A stretch of 54,406 nt of DNA. It comes from Clostridia bacterium. Lineage in GTDB: Bacteria; Bacillota; Clostridia; Lachnospirales; Lachnospiraceae. The stretch is from contig BNZI01000006.1 of assembly GCA_026000945.1 (NCBI GenBank), positions 1-54,406 of the forward strand, written 5' to 3'. The notes beneath the pieces are model-generated. The model made no database searches and was not told where the DNA came from. It worked only from the letters and a program-made list of their open reading frames with translations. The translations under genes and the position numbers were made by a program. Shown piece by piece: positions 1 through 7,126 of the stretch; the first letter of the stretch is position 1; every line of letters starts with the position of its first letter.

Positions 1-2
1 AG

Positions 3-563
3 TTAAGATTAATCTTATTAAAGGATATACAATCTAAGGAGCTTTCTTATGATGTGTATTTATTTCAGGGTATACCAAAGAAAGATAAAATGGAATGGAT
101 TATCCAAAAAGCTGTAGAATTAGGAGTAAAAGAAATTATTCCTGTTTGCATGGAACGGAGTATAGCTCAATATGTAGAAAAAAAATCTCAAAAAAAGAAT
201 GATAGATGGAATATGATTGCACAGAGTGCAGCAAAACAATCTAAACGTAGTTATTTACCAAAAGTACATTCAATTTTATCTTATGTAGAAGCATTGCAAT
301 ATGGAAAGAAAATAGAACATGCTTTTTTGGCTTATGAAGAAGAAGAGAATTTTTCTCAAACCAAAAAGTACTTAAATGAAATGAAAACAGACTCCAAAAT
401 CACTATAGCCATTTGGATAGGTCCAGAAGGTGGTTTTACTCCAAAGGAAGTAGAAGACGCAAAAAAAGAAGGTGTGATTTGTATTAGTTTAGGAGAGTGT
501 ATTTTGCGGACAGAAACAGCAAGTATGTTTTTTTTATCCATATTACAGTATGCTTTGGCTTAG
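3..563 (+). CDS. rsmE: 16S rRNA (uracil1498-N3)-methyltransferase, 5'-truncated
   Basis: This SPOUT-class methyltransferase makes m3U1498 in 16S rRNA using SAM. The reading frame is open to the left edge, so the N-terminal part, including most of the PUA-like domain, lies outside the window. A GTG at 54 is internal: the residues before it (ending ELSYDVYLFQG) continue the family sequence. Diagnostic motifs are QGIPKKDKMEWIIQKAVELG, the SAM-loop GPEGGF, and the C-terminal LGECILRTETA, which forms the knot. The C-terminus ends normally at YALA. It is followed by a 130-bp gap before carA, in which I see no terminator. Confidence 0.93.
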   Translation, partial: LRLILLKDIQSKELSYDVYLFQGIPKKDKMEWIIQKAVELGVKEIIPVCMERSIAQYVEKKSQKKNDRWNMIAQSAAKQSKRSYLPKVHSILSYVEALQYGKKIEHAFLAYEEEENFSQTKKYLNEMKTDSKITIAIWIGPEGGFTPKEVEDAKKEGVICISLGECILRTETASMFFLSILQYALA

Positions 564-695
564 GGATTTAGGCTTGCAAAATGCTTGTAAGTATGATAGA
601 CTTCTTTCAATTTGTTTAACAAAAGACTTGGATACAGACTTTGTTGAATAAGGGATTGAGTTCTGTGGTTGTTTGATTTGAGGAGGGATAAGATT

Positions 696-1787
696 ATGGA
701 AGCATTTCTTATTTTGGAAGATGGTACAGTTTTTCGGGGTAGGGGAATAGGCGCTTCACATGAGGTCATTAGTGAGATTACTTTCAATACTTCTATGACA
801 GGATATGTTGAAATTTTGACCGATCCCTCATATGCGGGGCAGTCTATTGTGATGACCTATCCTTTGATCGGAAATTATGGGATTAATCATCAAGATAAAG
901 AGTCTGAGAAGATATGGGCAGACGCCTTGATTGTCAGAGAAATTTCTCGTATTTCTAGTAATTTTCGCAGTGAAGATACTCTTGAGCATTTCTTAGAGGA
1001 AAATCATATTCCGGGTATAGTGCATGTGGATACTCGAGCCTTAACCAAACATTTGCGCCGAAAAGGCACGATGAATGGAATGATTACCAGAACTTCCTAT
1101 TCAAATCTTTCTCCTATTCTATCTAAAATTCAACAAAATCAAATTCAAGATGTTGTAGAAAAAACAACAGTAAAACAAAAAACAGTGCAAAAAGGACAAG
1201 GTTTCCGAGTAGCTTTATTGGATTTAGGGGCGAAACAAAATATCGCCGCTTCTTTGCAAAATTTGGGTTGTGAAGTATGGACCTATCCTGCGTTTACGAC
1301 AGCAGCAGAAATTTTGGCGGATAAGCCAGACGGAATGATGCTTTCAAATGGTCCGGGAGATCCAAAAGAATGTATTTCTATTATTAAAGAATTAAAAAGT
1401 ATATATGATAGTGGAATCCCTGTTTTTGCCATTTGTCTAGGCCATCAGCTTATGGCTTTAGCAATGGGAGCGGATACGTATAAATTAAAGTATGGTCATC
1501 GGGGAGGTAATCATCCCGTTAAAGACTTGCAAACCAACAAGATAACCATGTCGTCTCAAAATCATGGTTATGTGGTTAATGCGGACAAATTAGCCAAAGA
1601 AATTGCTTTACCAGCTTTTGAACACGTAAACGACCGGACAAATGAGGGTTTATTGTATCAAAAACGACCAATATTTAGTGTACAGTTTCATCCGGAAGCA
1701 AATCCGGGGCCTAGGGACTTAGCTTATTTATTTGAGCGATTCATGCATCAAATGGAGGTGTATCATGCCGAAAAGAAAAGAGATTAA
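696..1787 (+). CDS. carA: Carbamoyl-phosphate synthase small (glutaminase) subunit
   Basis: CarA hydrolyses glutamine and passes ammonia to CarB for carbamoyl phosphate, the precursor of pyrimidines and arginine. The 363-residue protein has the CPSase small-chain domain first (ILEDGTVFRGRGIG near the start; TGYVEILTDPSYAGQ). The class I glutamine amidotransferase domain follows, with nucleophile Cys247 in FAICLGHQL and the His332/Glu334 pair in HPEANPG. The start is set at the ATG at 696, because an AGGAGGG lies at 681-687 and MEAFLILEDG is the family N-terminus; a TTG at 669 is possible but has no ribosome binding site. The stop overlaps carB by 23 nt, indicating translational coupling. I see no PyrR-type attenuator in the 130-bp upstream gap. 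Confidence 0.96.
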   Translation: MEAFLILEDGTVFRGRGIGASHEVISEITFNTSMTGYVEILTDPSYAGQSIVMTYPLIGNYGINHQDKESEKIWADALIVREISRISSNFRSEDTLEHFLEENHIPGIVHVDTRALTKHLRRKGTMNGMITRTSYSNLSPILSKIQQNQIQDVVEKTTVKQKTVQKGQGFRVALLDLGAKQNIAASLQNLGCEVWTYPAFTTAAEILADKPDGMMLSNGPGDPKECISIIKELKSIYDSGIPVFAICLGHQLMALAMGADTYKLKYGHRGGNHPVKDLQTNKITMSSQNHGYVVNADKLAKEIALPAFEHVNDRTNEGLLYQKRPIFSVQFHPEANPGPRDLAYLFERFMHQMEVYHAEKKRD

Positions 1788-4700
1788 AAAAGTCATGATG
1801 ATTGGTTCAGGCCCTATTGTAATCGGTCAGGCGGCGGAATTTGATTATGCAGGTACGCAAGCGTGTCGAGCTTTGAAAGAAGAGGGCTTGGAAGTAGTAT
1901 TGGTGAATTCAAATCCCGCTACGATTATGACGGATACGGACATTGCTGATCAAGTTTATATTGAGCCTTTAACGGTAGATTCTTTAAAAGAAATTATCAA
2001 AAGAGAAAAACCGGATAGCTTATTGGCGACATTAGGCGGTCAAGCGGCATTGAATTTAGCAATAGAATTGGACGAGTGCGGTTTTTTACAAGAGCAAGGT
2101 GTAAATTTAATTGGGACAAGTGCACAAACGATCAAAAGGGCGGAAGATCGTTTGCTTTTTAAAGAAACGATGGAAAAAATCCACGAACCTTGTGCGGCTT
2201 CCCTCATTGCGCAAACAGTGGATGAAGGTTTGCAATTTGCAAAAGAAATTGGTTATCCTTTGATTTTGCGTCCGGCTTATACAATGGGAGGAAGTGGTGG
2301 CGGAATTGCTCTTGAGGAAGAAGCACTAAAAGAAATTCTTTCTAATGGTTTGCGTTTAAGTCGTGTGGGTCAGGTTTTGGTGGAGCGTTCGATTACTGGT
2401 TGGAAAGAAATTGAATATGAAGTTATACGTGATGGAAAAGGCAATTGTATTACTGTTTGTAATATGGAAAATATTGATCCAGTAGGTATACATACTGGAG
2501 ATAGTATTGTTGTAGCTCCTTCCCAAACATTAGGAGATAGGGAATATCAAATGCTACGCAGTGCTGCTTTAAATATTATCACGGAATTGGATATTCAAGG
2601 TGCATGTAATGTTCAGTTTGCTTTGAACCCACATAGTTTTGAATACTGCGTAATTGAGGTAAATCCCCGAGTGAGCCGCTCATCTGCATTAGCTTCTAAA
2701 GCAACAGGTTATCCGATTGCCAAAGTAGCTGCCAAAATCGCCTTAGGCTATCATTTAGATGAAATACCAAATGCGATTACGAAAAAGACGTTTGCTAGTT
2801 TTGAACCAGTACTAGATTATTGTGTAGTGAAAATACCACGCTTTCCTTTTGATAAATTTACTTATGCGCAACGCACTTTAGGCACACAAATGAAAGCCAC
2901 AGGTGAAGTCATGAGTCTTTGCACGAATTTTGAAGGGGCTTTGATGAAAGCGTTGCGTTCTTTGGAACAAAATGTGGATAGTTTGTTGTCTTATGATTTT
3001 TCAGGATTATCTTTGGCAGAATTAGAAAAGGATTTAGAAATCACAGATGATTTACGTTTGTTTCGCATTGCGCAAGCTTGCCGTAAAAAAATTCCTTTGG
3101 AAAAAATTCAAGAAATTACCCAAATTGACTTATGGTTCTTGGATCGTGTTTTGTATTTAACAGAGATTGAAGAAGAATGCAGGAACTTTCCTTTAACGAA
3201 AGAACTCTTGTATAAAGCAAAAAAGGCAGAATTTCCAGATACAGTTTTGGCAAGACTGAGCAAAAAAACAGAAGATGAAATTTTGGCTTTACGTAAACAA
3301 TATGATATTTTTGCGAATTTTAACATGGTAGATACTTGTGCAGCGGAATTTGATGCAGAAACCCCATATTATTATTCTTGTTTTGATGGAACAAATGAAG
3401 TAAAAACAGAAACAACAAAAAAGAAAGTACTCATTATTGGTTCTGGTCCTATTCGTATAGGACAAGGGATAGAATTTGACTATTGTTGTGTTCATAGTGC
3501 TTGGGCATTGAAAGAGGCAGGGTATGAAACGATTATGGTCAACAGCAATCCGGAAACGGTCAGTACAGATTTTGACATAGCAGATAAGTTGTATTTTGAA
3601 CCTCTAACTAAAGAAGATATTGCAAATATTGTACGTATAGAAAAACCTGATGGGGCAGTTGTACAGTTCGGAGGACAGACAGCTATTAAGTTGACAAAAG
3701 ATTTAACGGAAATGGGTGTGGAAATTTGGGGTACGCAAGGCGAAGATGTAGATGCCGCAGAAGATAGAGAACGTTTTGATCAAATTTTGGAGAATTGCCA
3801 AATTCCCAGACCAAAAGGGGAAACGGTGTATACAACGGAAGAAGCCGTTGCGGCGGCGAAACGCCTAGGTTATCCTGTCTTAGTCCGTCCATCCTATGTT
3901 TTGGGCGGTCAAGGTATGCAAATTGCTTTATTTGAGCAAGATATTGTAGAATTTATGTCTGTGATTAAGCGTTATGATTCAGGTTATCCCATTTTAGTGG
4001 ATAAGTACTTAATGGGTAAGGAAATTGAAGTGGATGCTGTTTCTGATGGAGAAAATGTCCTGATACCTGGAATTATGGAACATGTGGAGCGTGCAGGCAT
4101 CCATTCAGGAGATAGTATTTCAGTTTATCCAGCACAAAGTTTAAATGAAAAAGTCATTGACTGTCTTATTTCTTATACAAAAAAATTAGCTTTGGCATTA
4201 AAAGTAAAAGGATTGCTTAACATTCAATTTATTGTAGATCAAAATGATGAGGTGTATGTCATTGAAGTGAATCCTCGTTCAAGTAGGACAGTGCCTTATA
4301 TTAGTAAAGTAACGAATATACCCCTTATTAAATTAGCTACACAAGTTATTTTGGGGAGAAAAATTTCTGATTTAGGCTATCCCGTAGGTTTACAAAAAAA
4401 GGCTTCTCATTTAGCAGTGAAAATGCCAGTATTTTCGTTTGAAAAAATTCGTGGGGCTGAAATTAGCTTAGGACCAGAAATGAAGTCTACAGGAGAAGCT
4501 TTGGGTATCGCAAAAACATTTTCAGAAGCTTTATATAAAGCTTTTTTGGGGGCAGGCATTAATCCGATTAAGACAAAAAAAATGGTGATGACTTTAAATG
4601 ATCGTGATAAAGAAGATGCTATCGAATTGACAAAGAGTTTACAAGATTTAGGTTATCAAATTTATGCTACGCCAGGTACAGCGAAAGTTTTTACTGAACA

Positions 4701-4977
4701 TCAACTTACGGTAAGCAAAATTAATAAATTAAAAGAGGCTAGTCCGACACTGATGGATTTGATTTTGCAACAGGAGATAGATTTTATTGTGGATACCCCT
4801 GCACAGGGGAAAATGAAAAATAAAGATGCTTTTTTAATTCGCAGAAATGCAGTAGAGGCAGGCATTCCCGTCTTTACTTCTTTAGATACCGCTAATGCTT
4901 TATTAGTTAGTTTGCAGCATCAAGAAGAACGCCCTTTTCCGGTCAATATGGCTGAAGATTTAATAGAAAAGAACTGA
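1765..4977 (+). CDS. carB: Carbamoyl-phosphate synthase large subunit
   Basis: CarB uses two ATP, bicarbonate and ammonia from CarA to make carbamoyl phosphate. The protein is 1070 residues, normal for the family. It is an internal duplication of ATP-grasp units: GSGPIVIGQAAEFDYAG opens the first half and GSGPIRIGQGIEFDYCC the second, around residue 560. The last ~140 residues form the MGS-like allosteric domain. The start is the ATG at 1765, preceded by GGAGGTG inside the end of carA; an in-frame ATG at 1732 would give a non-homologous extension. A strong hairpin terminator follows directly, so carAB is a two-gene operon. Confidence 0.97.
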   Translation: MPKRKEIKKVMMIGSGPIVIGQAAEFDYAGTQACRALKEEGLEVVLVNSNPATIMTDTDIADQVYIEPLTVDSLKEIIKREKPDSLLATLGGQAALNLAIELDECGFLQEQGVNLIGTSAQTIKRAEDRLLFKETMEKIHEPCAASLIAQTVDEGLQFAKEIGYPLILRPAYTMGGSGGGIALEEEALKEILSNGLRLSRVGQVLVERSITGWKEIEYEVIRDGKGNCITVCNMENIDPVGIHTGDSIVVAPSQTLGDREYQMLRSAALNIITELDIQGACNVQFALNPHSFEYCVIEVNPRVSRSSALASKATGYPIAKVAAKIALGYHLDEIPNAITKKTFASFEPVLDYCVVKIPRFPFDKFTYAQRTLGTQMKATGEVMSLCTNFEGALMKALRSLEQNVDSLLSYDFSGLSLAELEKDLEITDDLRLFRIAQACRKKIPLEKIQEITQIDLWFLDRVLYLTEIEEECRNFPLTKELLYKAKKAEFPDTVLARLSKKTEDEILALRKQYDIFANFNMVDTCAAEFDAETPYYYSCFDGTNEVKTETTKKKVLIIGSGPIRIGQGIEFDYCCVHSAWALKEAGYETIMVNSNPETVSTDFDIADKLYFEPLTKEDIANIVRIEKPDGAVVQFGGQTAIKLTKDLTEMGVEIWGTQGEDVDAAEDRERFDQILENCQIPRPKGETVYTTEEAVAAAKRLGYPVLVRPSYVLGGQGMQIALFEQDIVEFMSVIKRYDSGYPILVDKYLMGKEIEVDAVSDGENVLIPGIMEHVERAGIHSGDSISVYPAQSLNEKVIDCLISYTKKLALALKVKGLLNIQFIVDQNDEVYVIEVNPRSSRTVPYISKVTNIPLIKLATQVILGRKISDLGYPVGLQKKASHLAVKMPVFSFEKIRGAEISLGPEMKSTGEALGIAKTFSEALYKAFLGAGINPIKTKKMVMTLNDRDKEDAIELTKSLQDLGYQIYATPGTAKVFTEHQLTVSKINKLKEASPTLMDLILQQEIDFIVDTPAQGKMKNKDAFLIRRNAVEAGIPVFTSLDTANALLVSLQHQEERPFPVNMAEDLIEKN

Positions 4978-4983
4978 ATTTGA

Positions 4984-5019
4984 GTTCTACGGCAGCAATA
5001 ACTGCCGTAGGACTTTTTG
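4984..5019 (+). terminator. Rho-independent terminator of carAB
   Basis: The stem CTACGGCAG/CTGCCGTAG, extended by three outer pairs, has a 6-nt loop and is followed by TTTTT. It lies 7 nt after the carB stop. Confidence 0.88.
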
Positions 5020-5021
5020 CT

Positions 5022-5061
5022 TATGATTTGCTAAATCATGTGCATAGGTTGCAGCGATCGG
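5022..5061 (-). repeat. Degenerate partial copy of the dispersed three-hairpin repeat
   Basis: Read on the minus strand, this stretch has GATCGCTGCAACC followed by an ATGATTT...AAATCAT hairpin. This resembles the 3' third of the repeats at 7.0, 36.8 and 49.1 kb. It sits directly behind the carB terminator. The match is short, so the assignment is tentative. Confidence 0.3.
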
Positions 5062-5143
5062 GTTCTTTAGTCTATCTTTAACCTTATAGGGTGTAAAAAG
5101 CGAGTTGAGACGTAATGAACGGTAGAATAGCGTTTGATGATGA

Positions 5144-6610
5144 TCATAGCTTTATGCATTCAGTCGCTATTTTGTCGCAAAAAGCTCTGTCATGTTCAAC
5201 AAAGAGGAGAGTAGGGCGGTGTTCTAGTATGAGATCTTCAATTTGCATTCTTGAGTACAGGTCAATATAGTTTAGCGGTTCATCCCAAATATATAAATGT
5301 GCCTGTTCGCAAAAACTGCCAGCAAGCAGAACTTTCTTTTTTTGTCCTGCACTAAAATTAGCCATATTTTTTTCTAGTTCTTCTCGCAAAAAACCTAGCT
5401 TGCGCAAAACGGTAAAAAACAGTGTAATATCAATGGATAGCTGTTCGGCATAAGCATGTAAACTGCCGCTTAGAAAGGAAGCATCTTGTGGAACGTAGGA
5501 GATTTTTAAGCTACTTCCTAGATCAAAATTACCTGTAGCTGTAATGTTTTCTCCGGTGATCAGTTTCAAAATACTGCTTTTTCCTGATCCGTTTCCTCCA
5601 ATTAGTACTATTCTATCGCCGTGATTCAAAGTAAAACTGACATCTTTGCATACTGTTCTATCTCCATACAAAAGTGAAACTTGATTAAAGGTAAGGATCT
5701 TGTGCGAATGATATTCCAGTGGTAATAATTGGAGTATTTCTGTTGTTTCAATGTTTTTTAGCAGACTTGATTTTTCTTCAAGTGCTGCTTGTCGCTTTTG
5801 TTCTGTAGCTTTGGAGCGTTTCATCATTTTTGCAGCTTTATGCCCGATATAGCCTCGATCAACGGGTCCATTGCCAATCTTGCTTGCTTCTATTTTATCT
5901 GACCAACTAGCGGTTCTTGCCACTATGGTTTTTAGACGGTCAACTTCACTAGAAAGCCGTTCATTTTGTGCTAACTCAAAAGAATCTTGACGCTTTTTTT
6001 GTTCCCACCAAGTGGAAAAGTTGCCTTGTGTTACTTGTATGTTGGCTTTATTAATGGATAAAATGTGATCAACACAAGTATCTAAAAAAGTATGATCGTG
6101 TGAAACAAGGATAAAACCAGACTTTCCATTTAAATACTTTGCAACGATTTCCCGTGACTGAATGTCAAGATGATTTGTTGGTTCATCAATTAGGAGAAAG
6201 TTGTGTCCTCGTAAAAACAATGCTGCAAGCAATGTTTTTGTTTGTTCACCATTGGAAAGTGTTTCAAATGGGCGGTACAAAATATCTTCGTAAACTGTCA
6301 ATTTTGACAGTTCTTTTTGTATACTCCAAAGTTGTGCTTCAGGAGCAATTGTTTCCAAAACATCTATTGTCGTGTTCGTTTTGTCGTTAACAGGATAAGG
6401 AAAGTAGTCTAATCGTACATTTGATGAAATACTGCCAGAGTACTCATATTCTCCCATTAGCAACTTGAGAAATGTTGTTTTGCCTCTGCCGTTGCGTCCA
6501 CAAAAGCCAAGCCTCCACGATGTGTCAATCTGAAAAGATACGTTTGAAAAAATATCTTCACTACTGTCATCATATCCAAAAGAAAGATGTGACACGTTAA
6601 TTAATGACAT
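5144..6610 (-). CDS. ABC-F ribosomal protection protein, Lsa-type
   Basis: This is a cytosolic ABC-F ATPase of 488 residues without membrane segments. Relatives of the Lsa group bind the ribosomal exit (E) site and dislodge lincosamides, streptogramin A and pleuromutilins. It has two ABC modules. The first has Walker A GRNGRGKTT near residue 40, signature LSNGEQ and Walker B LIDEPTNHLD. The second has GGNGSGKSS, FSAGQKKK and IWDEPLNYID. The linker carries KAAKMMKRSK, typical of Lsa proteins. The start at 6610 gives the family N-terminus MSLINVSHLSFGY; an in-frame ATG at 6646 lies inside a leader hairpin and is unlikely. The gene is monocistronic, and its leader suggests drug-induced attenuation. 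The exact resistance spectrum cannot be read from sequence. Confidence 0.88.
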   Translation of the reverse strand: MSLINVSHLSFGYDDSSEDIFSNVSFQIDTSWRLGFCGRNGRGKTTFLKLLMGEYEYSGSISSNVRLDYFPYPVNDKTNTTIDVLETIAPEAQLWSIQKELSKLTVYEDILYRPFETLSNGEQTKTLLAALFLRGHNFLLIDEPTNHLDIQSREIVAKYLNGKSGFILVSHDHTFLDTCVDHILSINKANIQVTQGNFSTWWEQKKRQDSFELAQNERLSSEVDRLKTIVARTASWSDKIEASKIGNGPVDRGYIGHKAAKMMKRSKATEQKRQAALEEKSSLLKNIETTEILQLLPLEYHSHKILTFNQVSLLYGDRTVCKDVSFTLNHGDRIVLIGGNGSGKSSILKLITGENITATGNFDLGSSLKISYVPQDASFLSGSLHAYAEQLSIDITLFFTVLRKLGFLREELEKNMANFSAGQKKKVLLAGSFCEQAHLYIWDEPLNYIDLYSRMQIEDLILEHRPTLLFVEHDRAFCDKIATECIKL

Positions 6611-6640
6611 AAAAAAGCCCCTTTCCGCCGTCGAAAAAGG
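6611..6640 (-). terminator. Leader terminator overlapping the ABC-F ribosome binding site
   Basis: On the minus strand CCTTTTTC pairs with GAAAGGGG across a 7-nt loop, and C plus six T runs straight into the start codon of the ABC-F gene. The 3' arm contains the GGAAAGGGG Shine-Dalgarno. The same hairpin could therefore end transcription or hide the ribosome binding site. An upstream CCCTTTT at 6659-6665 could pair with the GAAAGGGG arm and act as antiterminator. Confidence 0.55.
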
Positions 6641-6658
6641 ACACAATATCTCTAATGC

Positions 6659-6736
6659 AAAAGGGTACGCCCTTTTACGAGCAGAATGATATTGATAACC
6701 AATTCAGACGACAAAAGTGAACGCAGGTATGCGCTC
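6659..6736 (-). promoter_or_regulatory. Two further leader hairpins of the ABC-F gene
   Basis: Two hairpins precede the terminator. GAGCGCA/TGCGTTC with loop TACC occupies 6719-6736, and AAAAGGG/CCCTTTT with loop CGTA occupies 6659-6676. The second shares its CCCTTTT arm with a possible antiterminator pairing. This arrangement resembles known leaders of inducible ABC-F and erm genes; the regulatory role is inferred. Confidence 0.45.
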
Positions 6737-6760
6737 AAAAATTTGTTTGTCTAAATAAGA

Positions 6761-6775
6761 TTATCGATGAATCAT
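6761..6775 (-). CDS. Putative four-codon leader peptide (M-I-H-R) of the ABC-F gene
   Basis: ATG ATT CAT CGA TAA is preceded by AAAGGGG with a 7-nt spacing. This is the same Shine-Dalgarno core as the main gene has. It lies between the promoter and the leader hairpins, the position expected of a sensor peptide on which a drug-bound ribosome would stall. The ORF is too short to judge by homology, so this rests on position and ribosome binding site only. Confidence 0.4.
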   Translation of the reverse strand: MIHR

Positions 6776-6810
6776 TCTTTCGCCCCTTTCACATATTTTT
6801 TAATTTGTAT

Positions 6811-6839
6811 AATGTATCATGAATCTTGCGATAATACAA
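6811..6839 (-). promoter_or_regulatory. Candidate promoter of the ABC-F leader transcript
   Basis: On the minus strand TTGTAT and TACATT are separated by 17 nt, upstream of the leader peptide. The transcript would have a leader of roughly 190 nt before the ABC-F start. Confidence 0.42.
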
Positions 6840-6925
6840 GTAAAATTTTCTAAACCAAAACTTATTGGTTAGGAATTCCTGAAAACCTGTGATAGAGCTT
6901 TGTAGTTTGCATCATCATGTTTTCA

Positions 6926-6971
6926 AAGAAGAACACAAGAGGGATAAATTTCTTGCGTTCTTCTTATTTTT
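6926..6971. terminator. Hairpin between leuS and the ABC-F gene
   Basis: AAGAAGAAC pairs with GTTCTTCTT, with an inner CAAGA/TCTTG segment and a 10-nt loop. The T tract follows on the plus strand (ATTTTT). It lies downstream of leuS on the minus strand and could also end that transcript, although the minus side has a poorer T run. Confidence 0.45.
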
Positions 6972-7014
6972 CTGTTCTCTTGTAGGAAAACGGTGATTCA
7001 ATGGCGGAGTTTAC

Positions 7015-7126
7015 CATGATTACGAAGTAAATCATGGTCGTACCAATTTGAATGTGCTTCGCACATTATCTTCCTAATCAAATTGTGTGTATCGTTTGTA
7101 AAATAAGCGTTCTATACTTATTTTAC
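7015..7126 (-). repeat. Dispersed three-hairpin repeat, full copy at the leuS 3' end
   Basis: Read on the minus strand, a first hairpin GTAAAATAAG/CTTATTTTAC includes the leuS stop codon. Next comes ACACACAATTTGATTAGGAA, then AATGTGCGAAGCACATT (second hairpin) and CAAATTGGTACGACC. It ends in CATGATTTACTTCGTAATCATG (a third hairpin, CATGATT/AATCATG). Close relatives lie at 36.8 and 49.1 kb, and partial ones at 5.0, 27.3 and 48.1 kb. Confidence 0.75.

Noticed and set aside
564..695. PyrR attenuator before carA
   Set aside because: I see no terminator hairpin or PyrR-binding consensus in this 130-bp stretch.
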